64,000 nucleotides of DNA from an uncultured Oscillospiraceae bacterium (GCA_947589745.1 CANQCS010000003.1:53421-117420); one strand, 5' to 3'. Counted from the stretch's first letter, positions 47,438 through 57,460 are shown. Program-made: numbers and translations. The notes: generated by a model from the letters alone, not told the origin.

Positions 47438-48808
47438 ATGGATTTTGAGGCGATCAAGAGAGCGGCGGAAGGTTACCGGGACGACATGAGCAAATTCCTG
47501 CGGGACCTCATTGCCATCCCCAGCGAGAGCTGCGAGGAGGAGGGCGTCATCAAGCGGACCATCGTGGAGATGGAGCGCCTGGGCTTTGACAAGGCGGAGA
47601 TCGACCCCGAGGGCAACGCGCTGGGCTGGATGGGCCAGGGCGACAAGATCATCGCTTTCGACGGCCACATCGACACCGTGGGCATCGGCAACATCAACAA
47701 CTGGGAGCAGGACCCCTACCAGGGCTACGAGACGGACGACATCATCTACGGCCGGGGCGGCTCCGACCAGGAGGGCGGCGTAGTGTCCGCCGTGTACGGC
47801 GCGAAGATCATGAAAGACCTGGGGCTCATTCCCGAGGGCTACAAGATCCTGGTCACCGCCACGGTCCAGGAGGAGGACTGCGACGGCCTGTGCTGGCAGT
47901 ACATCCACAATGAAGACGGTATCACCCCCGAGTTCGTGGTGTCCACCGAGCCCACTGACGGCGGCATCTACCGGGGCCACCGGGGCCGCATGGAGATCCG
48001 GGTGGACGTGAAGGGCATCAGCTGCCACGGCTCCGCCCCCGAGCGCGGCGACAACGCCATTTACAAGATGGCGGACATCGTCCGGGAGGTCCGGGCGCTG
48101 AACGAGAACGACGCCGGCGAGGAGACGGAGATCAAGGGCCTCGTCAAGATGCTGGATCCCAAGTACAACCCGGAGCACTGGGAGGACGCCCGTTTCCTGG
48201 GCCGGGGCACCTGCACGGTGAGCCAGATCTTCTACACCTCCCCCAGCCGCTGCGCGGTGGCGGACAGCTGCGCCATCTCCATCGACCGCCGCATGACCGC
48301 CGGCGAGACCTGGGACAGCTGCCTGGACGAGATCCGGGCCCTGCCCGCCGTCCAGAAGTACGGCGAGGACGTGAAGGTCAGTATGTACATGTATGACCGT
48401 CCGGCGTGGACAGGTCTGAAGTACGAGACGGAGTGCTACTTCCCCACCTGGATCAACAAGGAGACCGCGCCCCACGTCCAGGCCCTGGCGGACGCCCACA
48501 AGGCGCTGTACGGCGACGTGCGCATCGGCCACCCCACCGCCATGAGCAAGCGGGAGGGCCGCCCCCTCATCGACAAGTGGACCTTCTCCACCAACGGCGT
48601 GTCCATCCAGGGGCGGTATGGCATCCCCTGCGTGGGGTTCGGCCCTGGCGCCGAGAGCCAGGCTCACGCCCCCAATGAGATCACCTGGAAGCAGGACCTG
48701 GTGACCTGCGCCGCCGTGTATGCTGCCGCCGTCGCCCTTTACAAGGGCAAGGGTGACGAGGACGTGACGCAGTTCCGGGCCGGGAAAACGAATAATAACA
48801 TTAAGTAA
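47438..48808 (+). CDS. ygeY: YgeY-family M20 hydrolase/peptidase
   Basis: [54 protein letters not shown]...[32 protein letters not shown]. Confidence 0.88.
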   Translation: MDFEAIKRAAEGYRDDMSKFLRDLIAIPSESCEEEGVIKRTIVEMERLGFDKAEIDPEGNALGWMGQGDKIIAFDGHIDTVGIGNINNWEQDPYQGYETDDIIYGRGGSDQEGGVVSAVYGAKIMKDLGLIPEGYKILVTATVQEEDCDGLCWQYIHNEDGITPEFVVSTEPTDGGIYRGHRGRMEIRVDVKGISCHGSAPERGDNAIYKMADIVREVRALNENDAGEETEIKGLVKMLDPKYNPEHWEDARFLGRGTCTVSQIFYTSPSRCAVADSCAISIDRRMTAGETWDSCLDEIRALPAVQKYGEDVKVSMYMYDRPAWTGLKYETECYFPTWINKETAPHVQALADAHKALYGDVRIGHPTAMSKREGRPLIDKWTFSTNGVSIQGRYGIPCVGFGPGAESQAHAPNEITWKQDLVTCAAVYAAAVALYKGKGDEDVTQFRAGKTNNNIK

Positions 48809-48812
48809 GTCT

Positions 48813-49460
48813 GGCGTGGGGGCTCCGCCCCCACCGGGTCAGCAGGCACCCCCGGGCGGGGTGCGCCCCTGGCCTACTTTTCCCCCACGGGAAAAGTAGG
48901 CAAAAGCGTGCTCAAGAAAACCGAGGTTTTCTTGAGAATCTTTCCTCATTATTTTATTTGTTTTGCGCTCCCCCTGTGGTTGGTTTTTCCTAAACCGGGC
49001 CGGGTCCCGTGTATGGGGCGTTGCGGCTACCCTAATATGTCCCCAAGGGGATTGAAGCGCTGGTGCAGGGGCTCATTGGGTGCGCTGGTCGTTTTTACGT
49101 CGTCCGACTGCGTTCTGCTCCGTTCCACTACGCATAAGAAACATTTCCGTTGACGGCTCGATACGAAACATCCATCAATTGCGTAGTGGAACGGAGCAAC
49201 CAGCAGTTGGACTACGGAAAAACAAACCGGCACCCCCGATGAATGCTTTCCCTGGCCCCTAGTTCCACCATCCATCTGCCCTTAACTAAAATTAGTCAGA
49301 GGTCCAGCCCTACGGGCTGGCGCCCTTTTGGGTACTTTTCCTCCGTGGGAAAAGTACCCCAGGGTGCCGGCGGGCACTGATAGATAGAATAAGAGGTGGT
49401 AGGGGCCGGAGGCCCCTACAGATTGGCACTGTGGGGCTGCGCCCCCACACCCCCCTGGCA
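48813..49460 (-). repeat. RPT-1 copy E (subtype II)
   Basis: gcctacttttcccccacgggaaaagtaggc; ctcaagaaaaccgaggttttcttgag; both arms; ccagccctacgggctgg. Confidence 0.9.
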
Positions 49461-49510
49461 GGAAAACGAAAATCACTTCATTTTTATTTGAACAAGGAGA
49501 AAATAAAAAT

Positions 49511-50704
49511 ATGAGCAAAACCGAGCAGTTGGTCCAGCATCTGGAGCGGCTCCAGATCAACGACATGTACAAGAAGGATTTCTACTGGACTTGGGACAAG
49601 ACCGACGACGAGCTGGACGCCATCTTCACCGTGGCCGACGCCCTGCGCGACCTGCGGGAGCGTAACATCTCCACCAAGGTCTTTGAGTCCGGCCTGGGCA
49701 TCTCCATCTTCCGCGACAACTCCACCCGGACCCGCTTCTCCTTCGCCTCCGCCTGCAACCTGCTGGGTCTGGACATCAAGGACCTGGACGAGAAGGTGAG
49801 CCAGATCGCCCACGGTGAGACCGTCCGCGAAACCGCCAACATGGTTTCCTTCATGGCCGACGTCATCGGCATCCGGGACGACATGTTCATCGAGGAGGGC
49901 CACAAGTACCAGAAGACCTTCATGGACGCCCTGGACGAGGGCTACGAGAAGGGCATCCTGGAGCAGCGCCCCACCCTGGTCAACCTCCAGTGCGACGTGG
50001 ACCACCCCACGCAGGCCATGGCCGACCTGCTCCATGTCATCCATGAGATGGGCGGCGTGGAGAACCTGAAGGGCAAAAAGGTGGCCATGACCTGGGCCTA
50101 CTCCCCCAGCTACGGCAAGCCCCTCTCCGTGCCCCAGGGCATCATCGGCCTCTTCTCCCGCTTCGGCATGGACGTGGTGCTGGCCCATCCCGAGGGCTAT
50201 GAGATCCTGCCCGAGGTGGAGGAGATCGCCGCCAAAAACGCCGCGGCCTCCGGCGGCTCCTTCAAGAAGGTCAACTCCATGGAGGAGGCCTTCAAGGACG
50301 CCGACATCGTCTATCCCAAGAGCTGGGCCCCCTTCAAGGCCATGGAGAAGCGCACCCAGCTGTACCGCGCCGGGGACAAGGCCGGCATCGACCAGCTGGA
50401 GAAGGAGCTCCTGGCCCAGAACGCCGAGCACAAGGACTGGACCTGCTCCGAGGAGATGATGAAGCTCACCAAGGACGGCAAGGCCCTCTATATGCACTGC
50501 CTGCCCGCCGACATCTCCGGCCTCTCCTGCAAGGAGGGCGAGGTGGACAACAGCGTCTTTGACCGCTACATCGTCCCCCTGTACAAGGAGGCCTCCTTCA
50601 AGCCCTACATCATCGCCGCCATGATCTTCCTGGCCAAGGTGAAGGACCCCGCCAGCGCCCTCCGCGCCATGGAGGCCCGCGGCGAGAAGCGGAAGGAGTT
50701 CTGA
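49511..50704 (+). CDS. ygeW: Knotted carbamoyltransferase YgeW
   Basis: ISIFRDNSTRTRFSFASACNLLGLDIKDLDE...NLQCDVDHPTQAMADLLH...MHCLPADISGLSC. Confidence 0.92.
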   Translation: MSKTEQLVQHLERLQINDMYKKDFYWTWDKTDDELDAIFTVADALRDLRERNISTKVFESGLGISIFRDNSTRTRFSFASACNLLGLDIKDLDEKVSQIAHGETVRETANMVSFMADVIGIRDDMFIEEGHKYQKTFMDALDEGYEKGILEQRPTLVNLQCDVDHPTQAMADLLHVIHEMGGVENLKGKKVAMTWAYSPSYGKPLSVPQGIIGLFSRFGMDVVLAHPEGYEILPEVEEIAAKNAAASGGSFKKVNSMEEAFKDADIVYPKSWAPFKAMEKRTQLYRAGDKAGIDQLEKELLAQNAEHKDWTCSEEMMKLTKDGKALYMHCLPADISGLSCKEGEVDNSVFDRYIVPLYKEASFKPYIIAAMIFLAKVKDPASALRAMEARGEKRKEF

Positions 50705-50794
50705 TTCTTTTTCTTGAAAGAAAAAGAGCCAAAAAGAACTTTTAATTTCGCTCCCGAGGCGCTGCGGGTCCGGGGTTTCCCCACGATAACGGTA
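50704..50794 (-). repeat. RPT-2 copy 8 (diverged)
   Basis: attctttttcttgaaagaaaaagagccaaaaagaacttttaatttcgctcccgaggcgctgcgggtccggggtttccccacgataacggta. Confidence 0.7.
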
Positions 50795-50910
50795 CAGGAT
50801 TCTCACCGAGGGAGCGTATGATCAGTTTCCAAAATTTCTGACAGACCGGAAAAAGGAGCATCCCCAGATGCTCCTTTTCCAGTCCTCTGATGGAGAGGAG
50901 AAGCACATAT

Positions 50911-51852
50911 ATGAAAAAGCGCATCGTCATCGCCCTGGGCGGCAACGCCCTGGGCAACACCCTTCCCGAACAGGCCAAGGCCGTGAAGATCACCGCCCGG
51001 GCCATCGTGGACCTCATCGAGGACGGCAACACCGTCGTGGTCGCCCACGGCAACGGCCCCCAGGTGGGCATCATCAACAACGCCATGGCCGCCCTCCAGA
51101 AGGAGGACCCCGCCCAGGGCTTCACCCCCCTGTCCGTCTGCGGGGCCATGAGCCAGGCCTACATCGGCTACGACCTCCAGAACGCCTTCCGGGAGGAGCT
51201 GCTGGACCGGGGCATCACCAACATCCCCGTCTGCTCCATCGTCACCCAGGTGGAGGTGGACCCGGCGGACCCGGCGTTCCAGGATCCCAGCAAGCCCATC
51301 GGCAAGTTCATGACCGAGGAGGAGGCCATGGACTACGCCGCCAAGACCGGCAATCCCGTCAAGGAGGACGCGGGCCGGGGCTGGCGCCGCTACGTGGCCT
51401 CCCCCAAGCCCAAGCACATCATCGAGGCCGGCGCCATCCACGCCCTCAGCGAAGACGGCCACCTGGTCATCTGCTGCGGCGGCGGCGGCATCCCGGTGTA
51501 CCGCACCGAGAAGAACCACCTGAAGGGCGCGGCGGCGGTCATCGACAAGGACTTCGCCTCCGAGCTCCTGGCGGAACAGCTGGATGCCGACATCCTCATC
51601 ATCCTCACCGCCGTGGAGAAGGTGGCGGTGAACTTCCGCAAGCCAGGCGAGCGGTGGCTGGACTCCATGACCCCGGACGAGGCCAGGGAGTACATCGCCC
51701 AGGGCCAGTTCGCCCCCGGCTCCATGCTGCCCAAGGTGGAGGCGGCGGTGAAGTTCGCCGAGTCCAAGCCCGGACGGGAGGCACTTATCACCCTTCTGGA
51801 GAAGGCCAGGGACGGCATCGCCGGAAAGACCGGCACCTCCATCCGGGCGTGA
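50911..51852 (+). CDS. arcC: Carbamate kinase
   Basis: VIALGGNALG...VAHGNGPQVGIINNAM...VICCGGGGIPVY...AVIDKDFASELLAEQLDADILIILT. Confidence 0.95.
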   Translation: MKKRIVIALGGNALGNTLPEQAKAVKITARAIVDLIEDGNTVVVAHGNGPQVGIINNAMAALQKEDPAQGFTPLSVCGAMSQAYIGYDLQNAFREELLDRGITNIPVCSIVTQVEVDPADPAFQDPSKPIGKFMTEEEAMDYAAKTGNPVKEDAGRGWRRYVASPKPKHIIEAGAIHALSEDGHLVICCGGGGIPVYRTEKNHLKGAAAVIDKDFASELLAEQLDADILIILTAVEKVAVNFRKPGERWLDSMTPDEAREYIAQGQFAPGSMLPKVEAAVKFAESKPGREALITLLEKARDGIAGKTGTSIRA

Positions 51853-51922
51853 GGGGGACGTTTCTGTCGCTTCTGAACAATATCTGCATAGTGAAAAAGT
51901 CCAGGTTTGTATAGTCTGCATC

Positions 51923-51945
51923 AAAAATTTTTCAGAAATCCAAAA
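51923..51945 (-). promoter_or_regulatory. Possible third operator site (reverse strand) upstream of BMP lipoprotein
   Basis: Reverse complement TTTTGGATTTCTGAAAAATTTTT resembles TTTTTTGGTTTTCTAAAAATTTT. Confidence 0.35.
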
Positions 51946-51952
51946 GTTTTTG

Positions 51953-51981
51953 TTGAAATGCCGGGCGGTTTCCTGTATAAT
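51953..51981 (+). promoter_or_regulatory. SigA-type promoter TTGAAA-N17-TATAAT
   Basis: ttgaaatgccgggcggtttcctgtataat. Confidence 0.65.
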
Positions 51982-52053
51982 GAGGGCGTGGAAATTGTTC
52001 ACCACATGCAGGATCAGAACAAATCGTACAAATGTGAAAAAGGAGGCACAACA

Positions 52054-53334
52054 ATGAAGAAAGTATTGGCACTTCTGCTGGCCCTGTCCATGGCCCTGGC
52101 CCTGGTGGCCTGCGGCGGAAACAGCGGCGGCAACAGCAGCAGCAACAGCGGCGGTCAGACCAATAACGGCGGCCAGACCGACGACGGCGGCAGCTCCGAG
52201 GGCGAGACCAAGCACATCAAGGTCGGCATGGTCTGCATCGGCGACGAGAATGACCAGGGTTACACCTACAACTTCATGCGCGGCGTGGAGGGCGCCACCG
52301 AGGACCTGAAGGCCAAGGGCATCGAGGTCGAGTGGGTTTTCAAGTACAACATCCTGGAGAACTCCGGGTGCGAGGACGCCAACATCGAGCTGGCTGAGGA
52401 CGGCTGCCAGCTCATCATCGACAACTCCTTCGGACATGAGGAATTCATGCTGAAAGTGGCGCCGGACTACCCCGACATCCAGTTCGTGGCCTGCACCAAC
52501 CAGGCCAGCTGGGGCGACGATCTGCCCAACACCCACAACGCCTTCGCCAACATCTATGAGGGCCGCTACCTGGCCGGCGTGGCCGCGGGCATGAAGCTCC
52601 AGCAGATGATCGACGACGGCGAGATCACCGCCGACCAGGCCGTGATCGGCTATGTGGGCGCGTACTCCTTCGCGGAAGTGATCTCCGGCTTCACCTCCTA
52701 CTTCCTGGGCGCCCGGAGCGTGTGCCCCAGCGTGACCATGAAGGTCCAGTTCGTGGGCTCCTGGTCCGACGCCACCGAGGAGGCCAACGCCGCCTCCGCC
52801 CTGTGCGACATGGGCTGCGTGCTGATCTCCCAGCACTCCGACAACACCACTCCCGCCACCACTGCCCAGAGCAAGGGCGCGTTCCACACCGGCTATAACA
52901 ACGACATGACCGGCGTGGCTCCCGAGGCCTCCATCATCGGCACCCGAATCGATTGGTCCGTGTACTTCACCCACATCATTGAGTGCGTGGTCAACGGTGA
53001 GGAGTTCGAGCAGGATTGGTGCAAGGGCCTCGCCGACGGCGCCGTGGTCCTGACTCCCCTGAACGAGGCCATCGCCGCCCCCGGCACCGCCGAGAAGCTG
53101 GAGGAAGTGGAGGCCGCCATCAAGTCCGGTGAGCTGAACGTGTTCGACACCAGCACCTTCACCGTGGACGGCGCGGAGCTGACCCAGGCTTTCGCCCTGG
53201 ATACCGACGGCGACTACGCCGCCGACAGCGAGGAGGCCGTGTTCGACGGCGCGTTCCACGAGTCCTACTTCCAGTCCGCGCCCTACTTCACCATTGAGAT
53301 CGACGGCATCGAGTGGCTGAACAGCGAGTACTAA
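52054..53334 (+). CDS. BMP-family (PnrA/Med-like) ABC transporter substrate-binding lipoprotein
   Basis: Lipobox MKKVLALLLALSMALALVACGG; KVGMVCIGDENDQGYTYNFMRGVEGA...NDMTGVAPEASIIGTRIDWSVYF. Confidence 0.9.
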   Translation: MKKVLALLLALSMALALVACGGNSGGNSSSNSGGQTNNGGQTDDGGSSEGETKHIKVGMVCIGDENDQGYTYNFMRGVEGATEDLKAKGIEVEWVFKYNILENSGCEDANIELAEDGCQLIIDNSFGHEEFMLKVAPDYPDIQFVACTNQASWGDDLPNTHNAFANIYEGRYLAGVAAGMKLQQMIDDGEITADQAVIGYVGAYSFAEVISGFTSYFLGARSVCPSVTMKVQFVGSWSDATEEANAASALCDMGCVLISQHSDNTTPATTAQSKGAFHTGYNNDMTGVAPEASIIGTRIDWSVYFTHIIECVVNGEEFEQDWCKGLADGAVVLTPLNEAIAAPGTAEKLEEVEAAIKSGELNVFDTSTFTVDGAELTQAFALDTDGDYAADSEEAVFDGAFHESYFQSAPYFTIEIDGIEWLNSEY

Positions 53335-53352
53335 CCCATTGACTCCCCGCAC

Positions 53353-53385
53353 AAAAGGGGGCTGCGTCCCGCAGCCCCCTTTTCT
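53353..53385 (+). terminator. Intrinsic terminator after BMP gene
   Basis: aaaagggggctgcgtcccgcagcccccttttct. Confidence 0.7.
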
Positions 53386-53389
53386 AAGA

Positions 53390-53735
53390 CCGTCAAAAAA
53401 GGCCATGGGCCTTTTTTGACAAAGGGTTTCGCTGCGCTACGCGCCTCACTTGAGCGCCAAGGGCGCTCAAGTTCGACGCACGCCGTCGGGCGGCTTTTGG
53501 CCGCCATAGGCCTGGGCTCGCCGAAGGCGAGCTAACGGCTCCGCGCAAAGTGTTTTTTCCGACGCCGCAGCGTTAAGAAAATGTGCCGGTGGCACATTTT
53601 TAGCGTAGGCCGAGCGGCTGTGCCGCGAGGAGGGAACCACGCAAGGACTTTTTCATTTCGCGCCTGCGGGCGCGAAACTCTGCGAGGCTTTTTGAAACGC
53701 TGCAAAGGGGCTGCGTCCCGCAGCCCCTTTGCTGT
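53390..53735. repeat. Multi-hairpin intergenic block
   Basis: Series of perfect inverted repeats including gtcaaaaaaggcc-atg-ggccttttttgac, acttgagcgcc-aag-ggcgctcaagt, aaaatgtgcc-ggt-ggcacatttt. Confidence 0.75.
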
Positions 53736-53806
53736 AAAAACAGGCGGGTGCTCCTAACCTTTCCAGCCCCGCCGTGAACTCCATACATAGAAAGGGATGA
53801 GACCGT

Positions 53807-55348
53807 TTGGAAAAGACTCATGCCATTGAATGCCGGGGGATCGTCAAGCGCTTCGGCGAGGTAGTCGCCAACGACGGCATCGACCTCTGCCTGGAGCGCG
53901 GTGAGATTCTGGCCCTGCTGGGAGAGAACGGCAGCGGCAAGACGACCCTGATGAACATGCTCTCCGGCATCTACTTCCCCGACGAGGGGGAGATCTTTGT
54001 CAATGGACAGCCCGTCTCCATCCGCTCCCCCAAGGACGCCTTTGCCCACGGCATCGGCATGATCCACCAGCACTACAAGCTGGTGGACGTGTTCACCGCC
54101 GCGGAGAACATCGTCCTGGGCCTGGAGGAGAAGGGCAAGCTGGACATCAAGGCCGCCAACGAGAAGGTCAAGGCCATCTGCGACAGGTACGGCTTTGACA
54201 TTGATCCTACACAGAAGGTCTACAACATGTCCGTCTCCCAGAAGCAGACGGTGGAGATCGTGAAGGTCCTCTACCGGGGCGCGGACATTCTCATTCTGGA
54301 TGAGCCCACCGCCGTGCTGACGCCCCAGGAGACGAACAAGCTCTTTGCCGTCCTCCGGAACATGCGGGCCGACGGCAAGGCCATCGTCATCATCACCCAC
54401 AAGCTCCATGAGGTCATGGACCTCTCCGACAAGGTGGCGGTGCTCCGCAAGGGCAAGTACATCGGCACCGTCAACACCAGCGAGACCAACCCCCAGGCCC
54501 TCACCGACATGATGGTGGGCCATGCGGTGACCCTGAACATCGACCGGCCCCGGCACGAGCACCCGGTGGAGCGGCTGACGCTGAAGGGCGTCACCTGCGT
54601 GGACGGCGAGGGGGTCAAGCGGCTGGACGGCGTCAGCTTCACCGCCATGGGCGGCGAGATCCTGGGCATCGCCGGTATCGCCGGCTCCGGGCAGAAGGAG
54701 CTGCTGGAGGCTATCTCCGGCCTCTACCCCTGCCAGGGCTCCATCACCTACTCCCCCGAGGGCAAGGCCCCCTCGGAGCTGGTGGGCAAGACGCCCATGC
54801 AGATCCGGAAGGCGGGCGTGGCCATGGCTTTCGTGCCGGAGGACCGGCTGGGCATGGGCCTGGTGGGCTCCATGGGCATGACCGGCAACATGATGCTCCG
54901 CTCCTGGAAGAAGGGCGGCGGCCCCTTCGTCAACCGGAAGGACCCCAATGAGCTGGCCATGCAGATCTGGAAGGAGCTGGAGGTCGTCACCCCCGGCACC
55001 GAGTTCCCCGTCCGCCGCATGTCCGGCGGCAACGTGCAGAAGGTGCTGGTGGGCCGCGAGATCGCCAGCGCCCCGTCGGTGCTGATGACGGCCTACGCGG
55101 TCCGGGGCCTGGACATCAACACGTCGTACACCATCTACAACCTACTCACCGAACAGAAGATGAAGGGCGTGGCGGTCATCTACGTGGGCGAGGACCTGGA
55201 CGTGCTGCTGGAGCTGTGCGACCGGATCCTGGTCCTCTGCGGCGGCAGGGTCAGCGGCATCGTGGACGCCCGCACCACCACCAAGGAGGAGGTCGGCCTG
55301 CTGATGACCCGGGTCGGCGGCGGAAAGGAGGCGGCGGACCATGTATGA
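53807..55348 (+). CDS. ABC transporter ATP-binding protein (BMP/nucleoside type, two ATPase domains)
   Basis: LLGENGSGKTTLMNMLSGIYFPDEGEIFVNG...; second domain with SGGNVQKVLVGRE; TTG start. Confidence 0.92.
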   Translation: MEKTHAIECRGIVKRFGEVVANDGIDLCLERGEILALLGENGSGKTTLMNMLSGIYFPDEGEIFVNGQPVSIRSPKDAFAHGIGMIHQHYKLVDVFTAAENIVLGLEEKGKLDIKAANEKVKAICDRYGFDIDPTQKVYNMSVSQKQTVEIVKVLYRGADILILDEPTAVLTPQETNKLFAVLRNMRADGKAIVIITHKLHEVMDLSDKVAVLRKGKYIGTVNTSETNPQALTDMMVGHAVTLNIDRPRHEHPVERLTLKGVTCVDGEGVKRLDGVSFTAMGGEILGIAGIAGSGQKELLEAISGLYPCQGSITYSPEGKAPSELVGKTPMQIRKAGVAMAFVPEDRLGMGLVGSMGMTGNMMLRSWKKGGGPFVNRKDPNELAMQIWKELEVVTPGTEFPVRRMSGGNVQKVLVGREIASAPSVLMTAYAVRGLDINTSYTIYNLLTEQKMKGVAVIYVGEDLDVLLELCDRILVLCGGRVSGIVDARTTTKEEVGLLMTRVGGGKEAADHV

Positions 55349-56441
55349 ACAGAAGGTACCTCTCGTCCGGCTCGCCAAGCGGGACGGGATGCCGGGCTGG
55401 CAGGCCTGGTGCATCCGGCTGGCCTCCATTCTGGTGGCGCTCATTCTGGGCGGCCTGGTGATGATGATTGCCCTCCCCGACGGCTCCAACCCCGTCGCCG
55501 CCTACGGCACCATCATCACCGGCGCTCTGGGCACCAAGACCGCCATCCGGCAGACGGTGAAGATCGCCGTTCCCCTGCTGGGCTGTGCCCTGGCCATCGC
55601 CCCCTGCTTCAAGATGCGGTTCTGGAACATCGGCGCGGAGGGCCAGATCACCGCCGGGGCCATCGCGGCCAGCTACTTCGCCCTCTACTGGGTGGGCCGG
55701 GTGCCCAGCGTGCTGCTCATCGTCATCATGGGCCTGGCCGGTGCCATCGCCGGCGGCCTGTGGGCTCTGATCCCCGCCTTCTTCAAGGCCAAGTGGAACA
55801 CCAACGAGACCCTCTTCACTCTGATGATGAACTACATCATCATCGGCGTGGTCCGCTGGCTCCAGGGCGGCCCCTGGGAGGGCCGTCCCGGCTCCCAGAT
55901 CATCCCCAACTTCGACCAGTCCGTGTGGCTGCCCAAGGTGTTGGGCGTCCACTGCGGCTGGATCATCGTCCTGGTGCTGGTGGTGGTCATGCACATCTAC
56001 ATGAACCACACCAAGCAGGGCTATGAGATCGCCGTCATCGGCGACAGCGTCAACACCGCCCGGTACGCGGGCATGAACGTGGGCCGGATCATGATGCGGA
56101 CCATGTTCATCTCCGGGGCCATCAGCGGCCTGGTGGGCTTCATCGTGGCCGCCGGCGCCAACAACACCCTGTACGACGGCGTGGCCAACGGCGTGGGCTT
56201 CACCTCCATCACGGTGGCCTGGCTGAGCCAGCTGAACGCCTTCGCCATGGTGGCCATCTCCCTGATGCTGGCGGTGCTCTCCAAGGGCGCGGACACCCTC
56301 CAGACCAAGCTCCAGGTGCCCGCCTCCATCTCCGACATCATCACCGGCATCCTGCTCTTCTGTATGCTGGGCTGCGAGTTTTTCATCAACTACCGGCTGA
56401 TCTTCCGGAAACAAGGCCATAAGGAGGGGGCGAAGTCATGA
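55341..56441 (+). CDS. ABC transporter permease (BMP/nucleoside type)
   Basis: FKMRFWNIGAEGQITAGAIAASYFAL...NTNETLFTLMMNYI. Confidence 0.92.
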   Translation: MYEQKVPLVRLAKRDGMPGWQAWCIRLASILVALILGGLVMMIALPDGSNPVAAYGTIITGALGTKTAIRQTVKIAVPLLGCALAIAPCFKMRFWNIGAEGQITAGAIAASYFALYWVGRVPSVLLIVIMGLAGAIAGGLWALIPAFFKAKWNTNETLFTLMMNYIIIGVVRWLQGGPWEGRPGSQIIPNFDQSVWLPKVLGVHCGWIIVLVLVVVMHIYMNHTKQGYEIAVIGDSVNTARYAGMNVGRIMMRTMFISGAISGLVGFIVAAGANNTLYDGVANGVGFTSITVAWLSQLNAFAMVAISLMLAVLSKGADTLQTKLQVPASISDIITGILLFCMLGCEFFINYRLIFRKQGHKEGAKS

Positions 56442-57421
56442 ATATGTTCCTCGCTTTGATCGTGGCCGCCATCACCTACGGCACGCCGCTGCTCTTCGGC
56501 ACCCTGGGAGAGATCCTGACGGAGAAGTCCGGCAACCTGAACCTGGGCGTGGAGGGCATCATGTTCATGGGCGGCGCCGTCGGCCTGGGCGGCGTGTACT
56601 ACTACGAGAAGGCCGTGGGGGCCAGCGCCAACGGCTATCTGGCGGTGATCATCGCCATCGCCTGCGCCTTTCTGGCCGGGGCGGTCGCCTCCCTCATCTT
56701 CAGCTTTCTCACCATCACCCTCCGGACCAACCAGAACGTGACGGGCCTGGCCCTGGCCATCTTCGGCACCGGCATCGGCCAGTTCGTGGGCGAGTATATG
56801 CGGGTCAGCGAGGGCGGCTACATCTCCATCGGCAATGCCCTCAAGGGCTACTTCGCCAACTCCCCCTTCCCCGCCGCCCTGCGGAACATCCCGGTGGTGG
56901 GCAGCCTGCTCTTTGCCCACAGCATTTTCTTCTACCTGGGCATCCTCCTGGCGGCGGTCATGTTCTGGTATCTGGGCAAGACCCGGTCGGGCCTGTACCT
57001 CCGGGCGGTGGGCGAGTCCCCCGCCACGGCGGACGCGGCGGGCATCAACGTCACCCGCAACAAGTACCTGGCCACCGTCATCGGCGGCGGTATCTCCGCC
57101 GTGGGCGGCATGGTGTACATCACCACCATCGCCGGGTGCGTGTGGAACCACGAGGGCCTCAGCGGTGTCGGCTGGCTGGCCGTGGCGCTGGTCATTTTCT
57201 GCATGTGGCGTCCCATGTCCGCCATCTGGGGCTCGGTGCTCTTCGGTGCGCTGATGATCCTGTACCTGCGGCTGGTGATCCCGTTCATCCCCACGCAGCT
57301 GTATAAAATTTTACCCTACGTGGTAACGGTTATCGTCCTTATTGTTTCCAGTATGCGGAACAACAAGGACAAGCAGCCGCCGGCCAACCTGGGGCTCTCC
57401 TACTTCCGGGAGGACCGGTAG
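56438..57421 (+). CDS. ABC transporter permease (BMP/nucleoside type)
   Basis: GTPLLFGTLGEILTEKSGNLNLGVEGIMFMGGAVG...GLYLRAVGESPATADAAGINV. Confidence 0.92.
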   Translation: MNMFLALIVAAITYGTPLLFGTLGEILTEKSGNLNLGVEGIMFMGGAVGLGGVYYYEKAVGASANGYLAVIIAIACAFLAGAVASLIFSFLTITLRTNQNVTGLALAIFGTGIGQFVGEYMRVSEGGYISIGNALKGYFANSPFPAALRNIPVVGSLLFAHSIFFYLGILLAAVMFWYLGKTRSGLYLRAVGESPATADAAGINVTRNKYLATVIGGGISAVGGMVYITTIAGCVWNHEGLSGVGWLAVALVIFCMWRPMSAIWGSVLFGALMILYLRLVIPFIPTQLYKILPYVVTVIVLIVSSMRNNKDKQPPANLGLSYFREDR

Positions 57422-57426
57422 CCCAA

Positions 57427-57460
57427 AAAGAGAGGGACCGAAAGGTCCCTCTCTTTTTGT
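57427..57460 (+). terminator. Intrinsic terminator
   Basis: aagagagggaccgaaaggtccctctctttttg. Confidence 0.75.
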
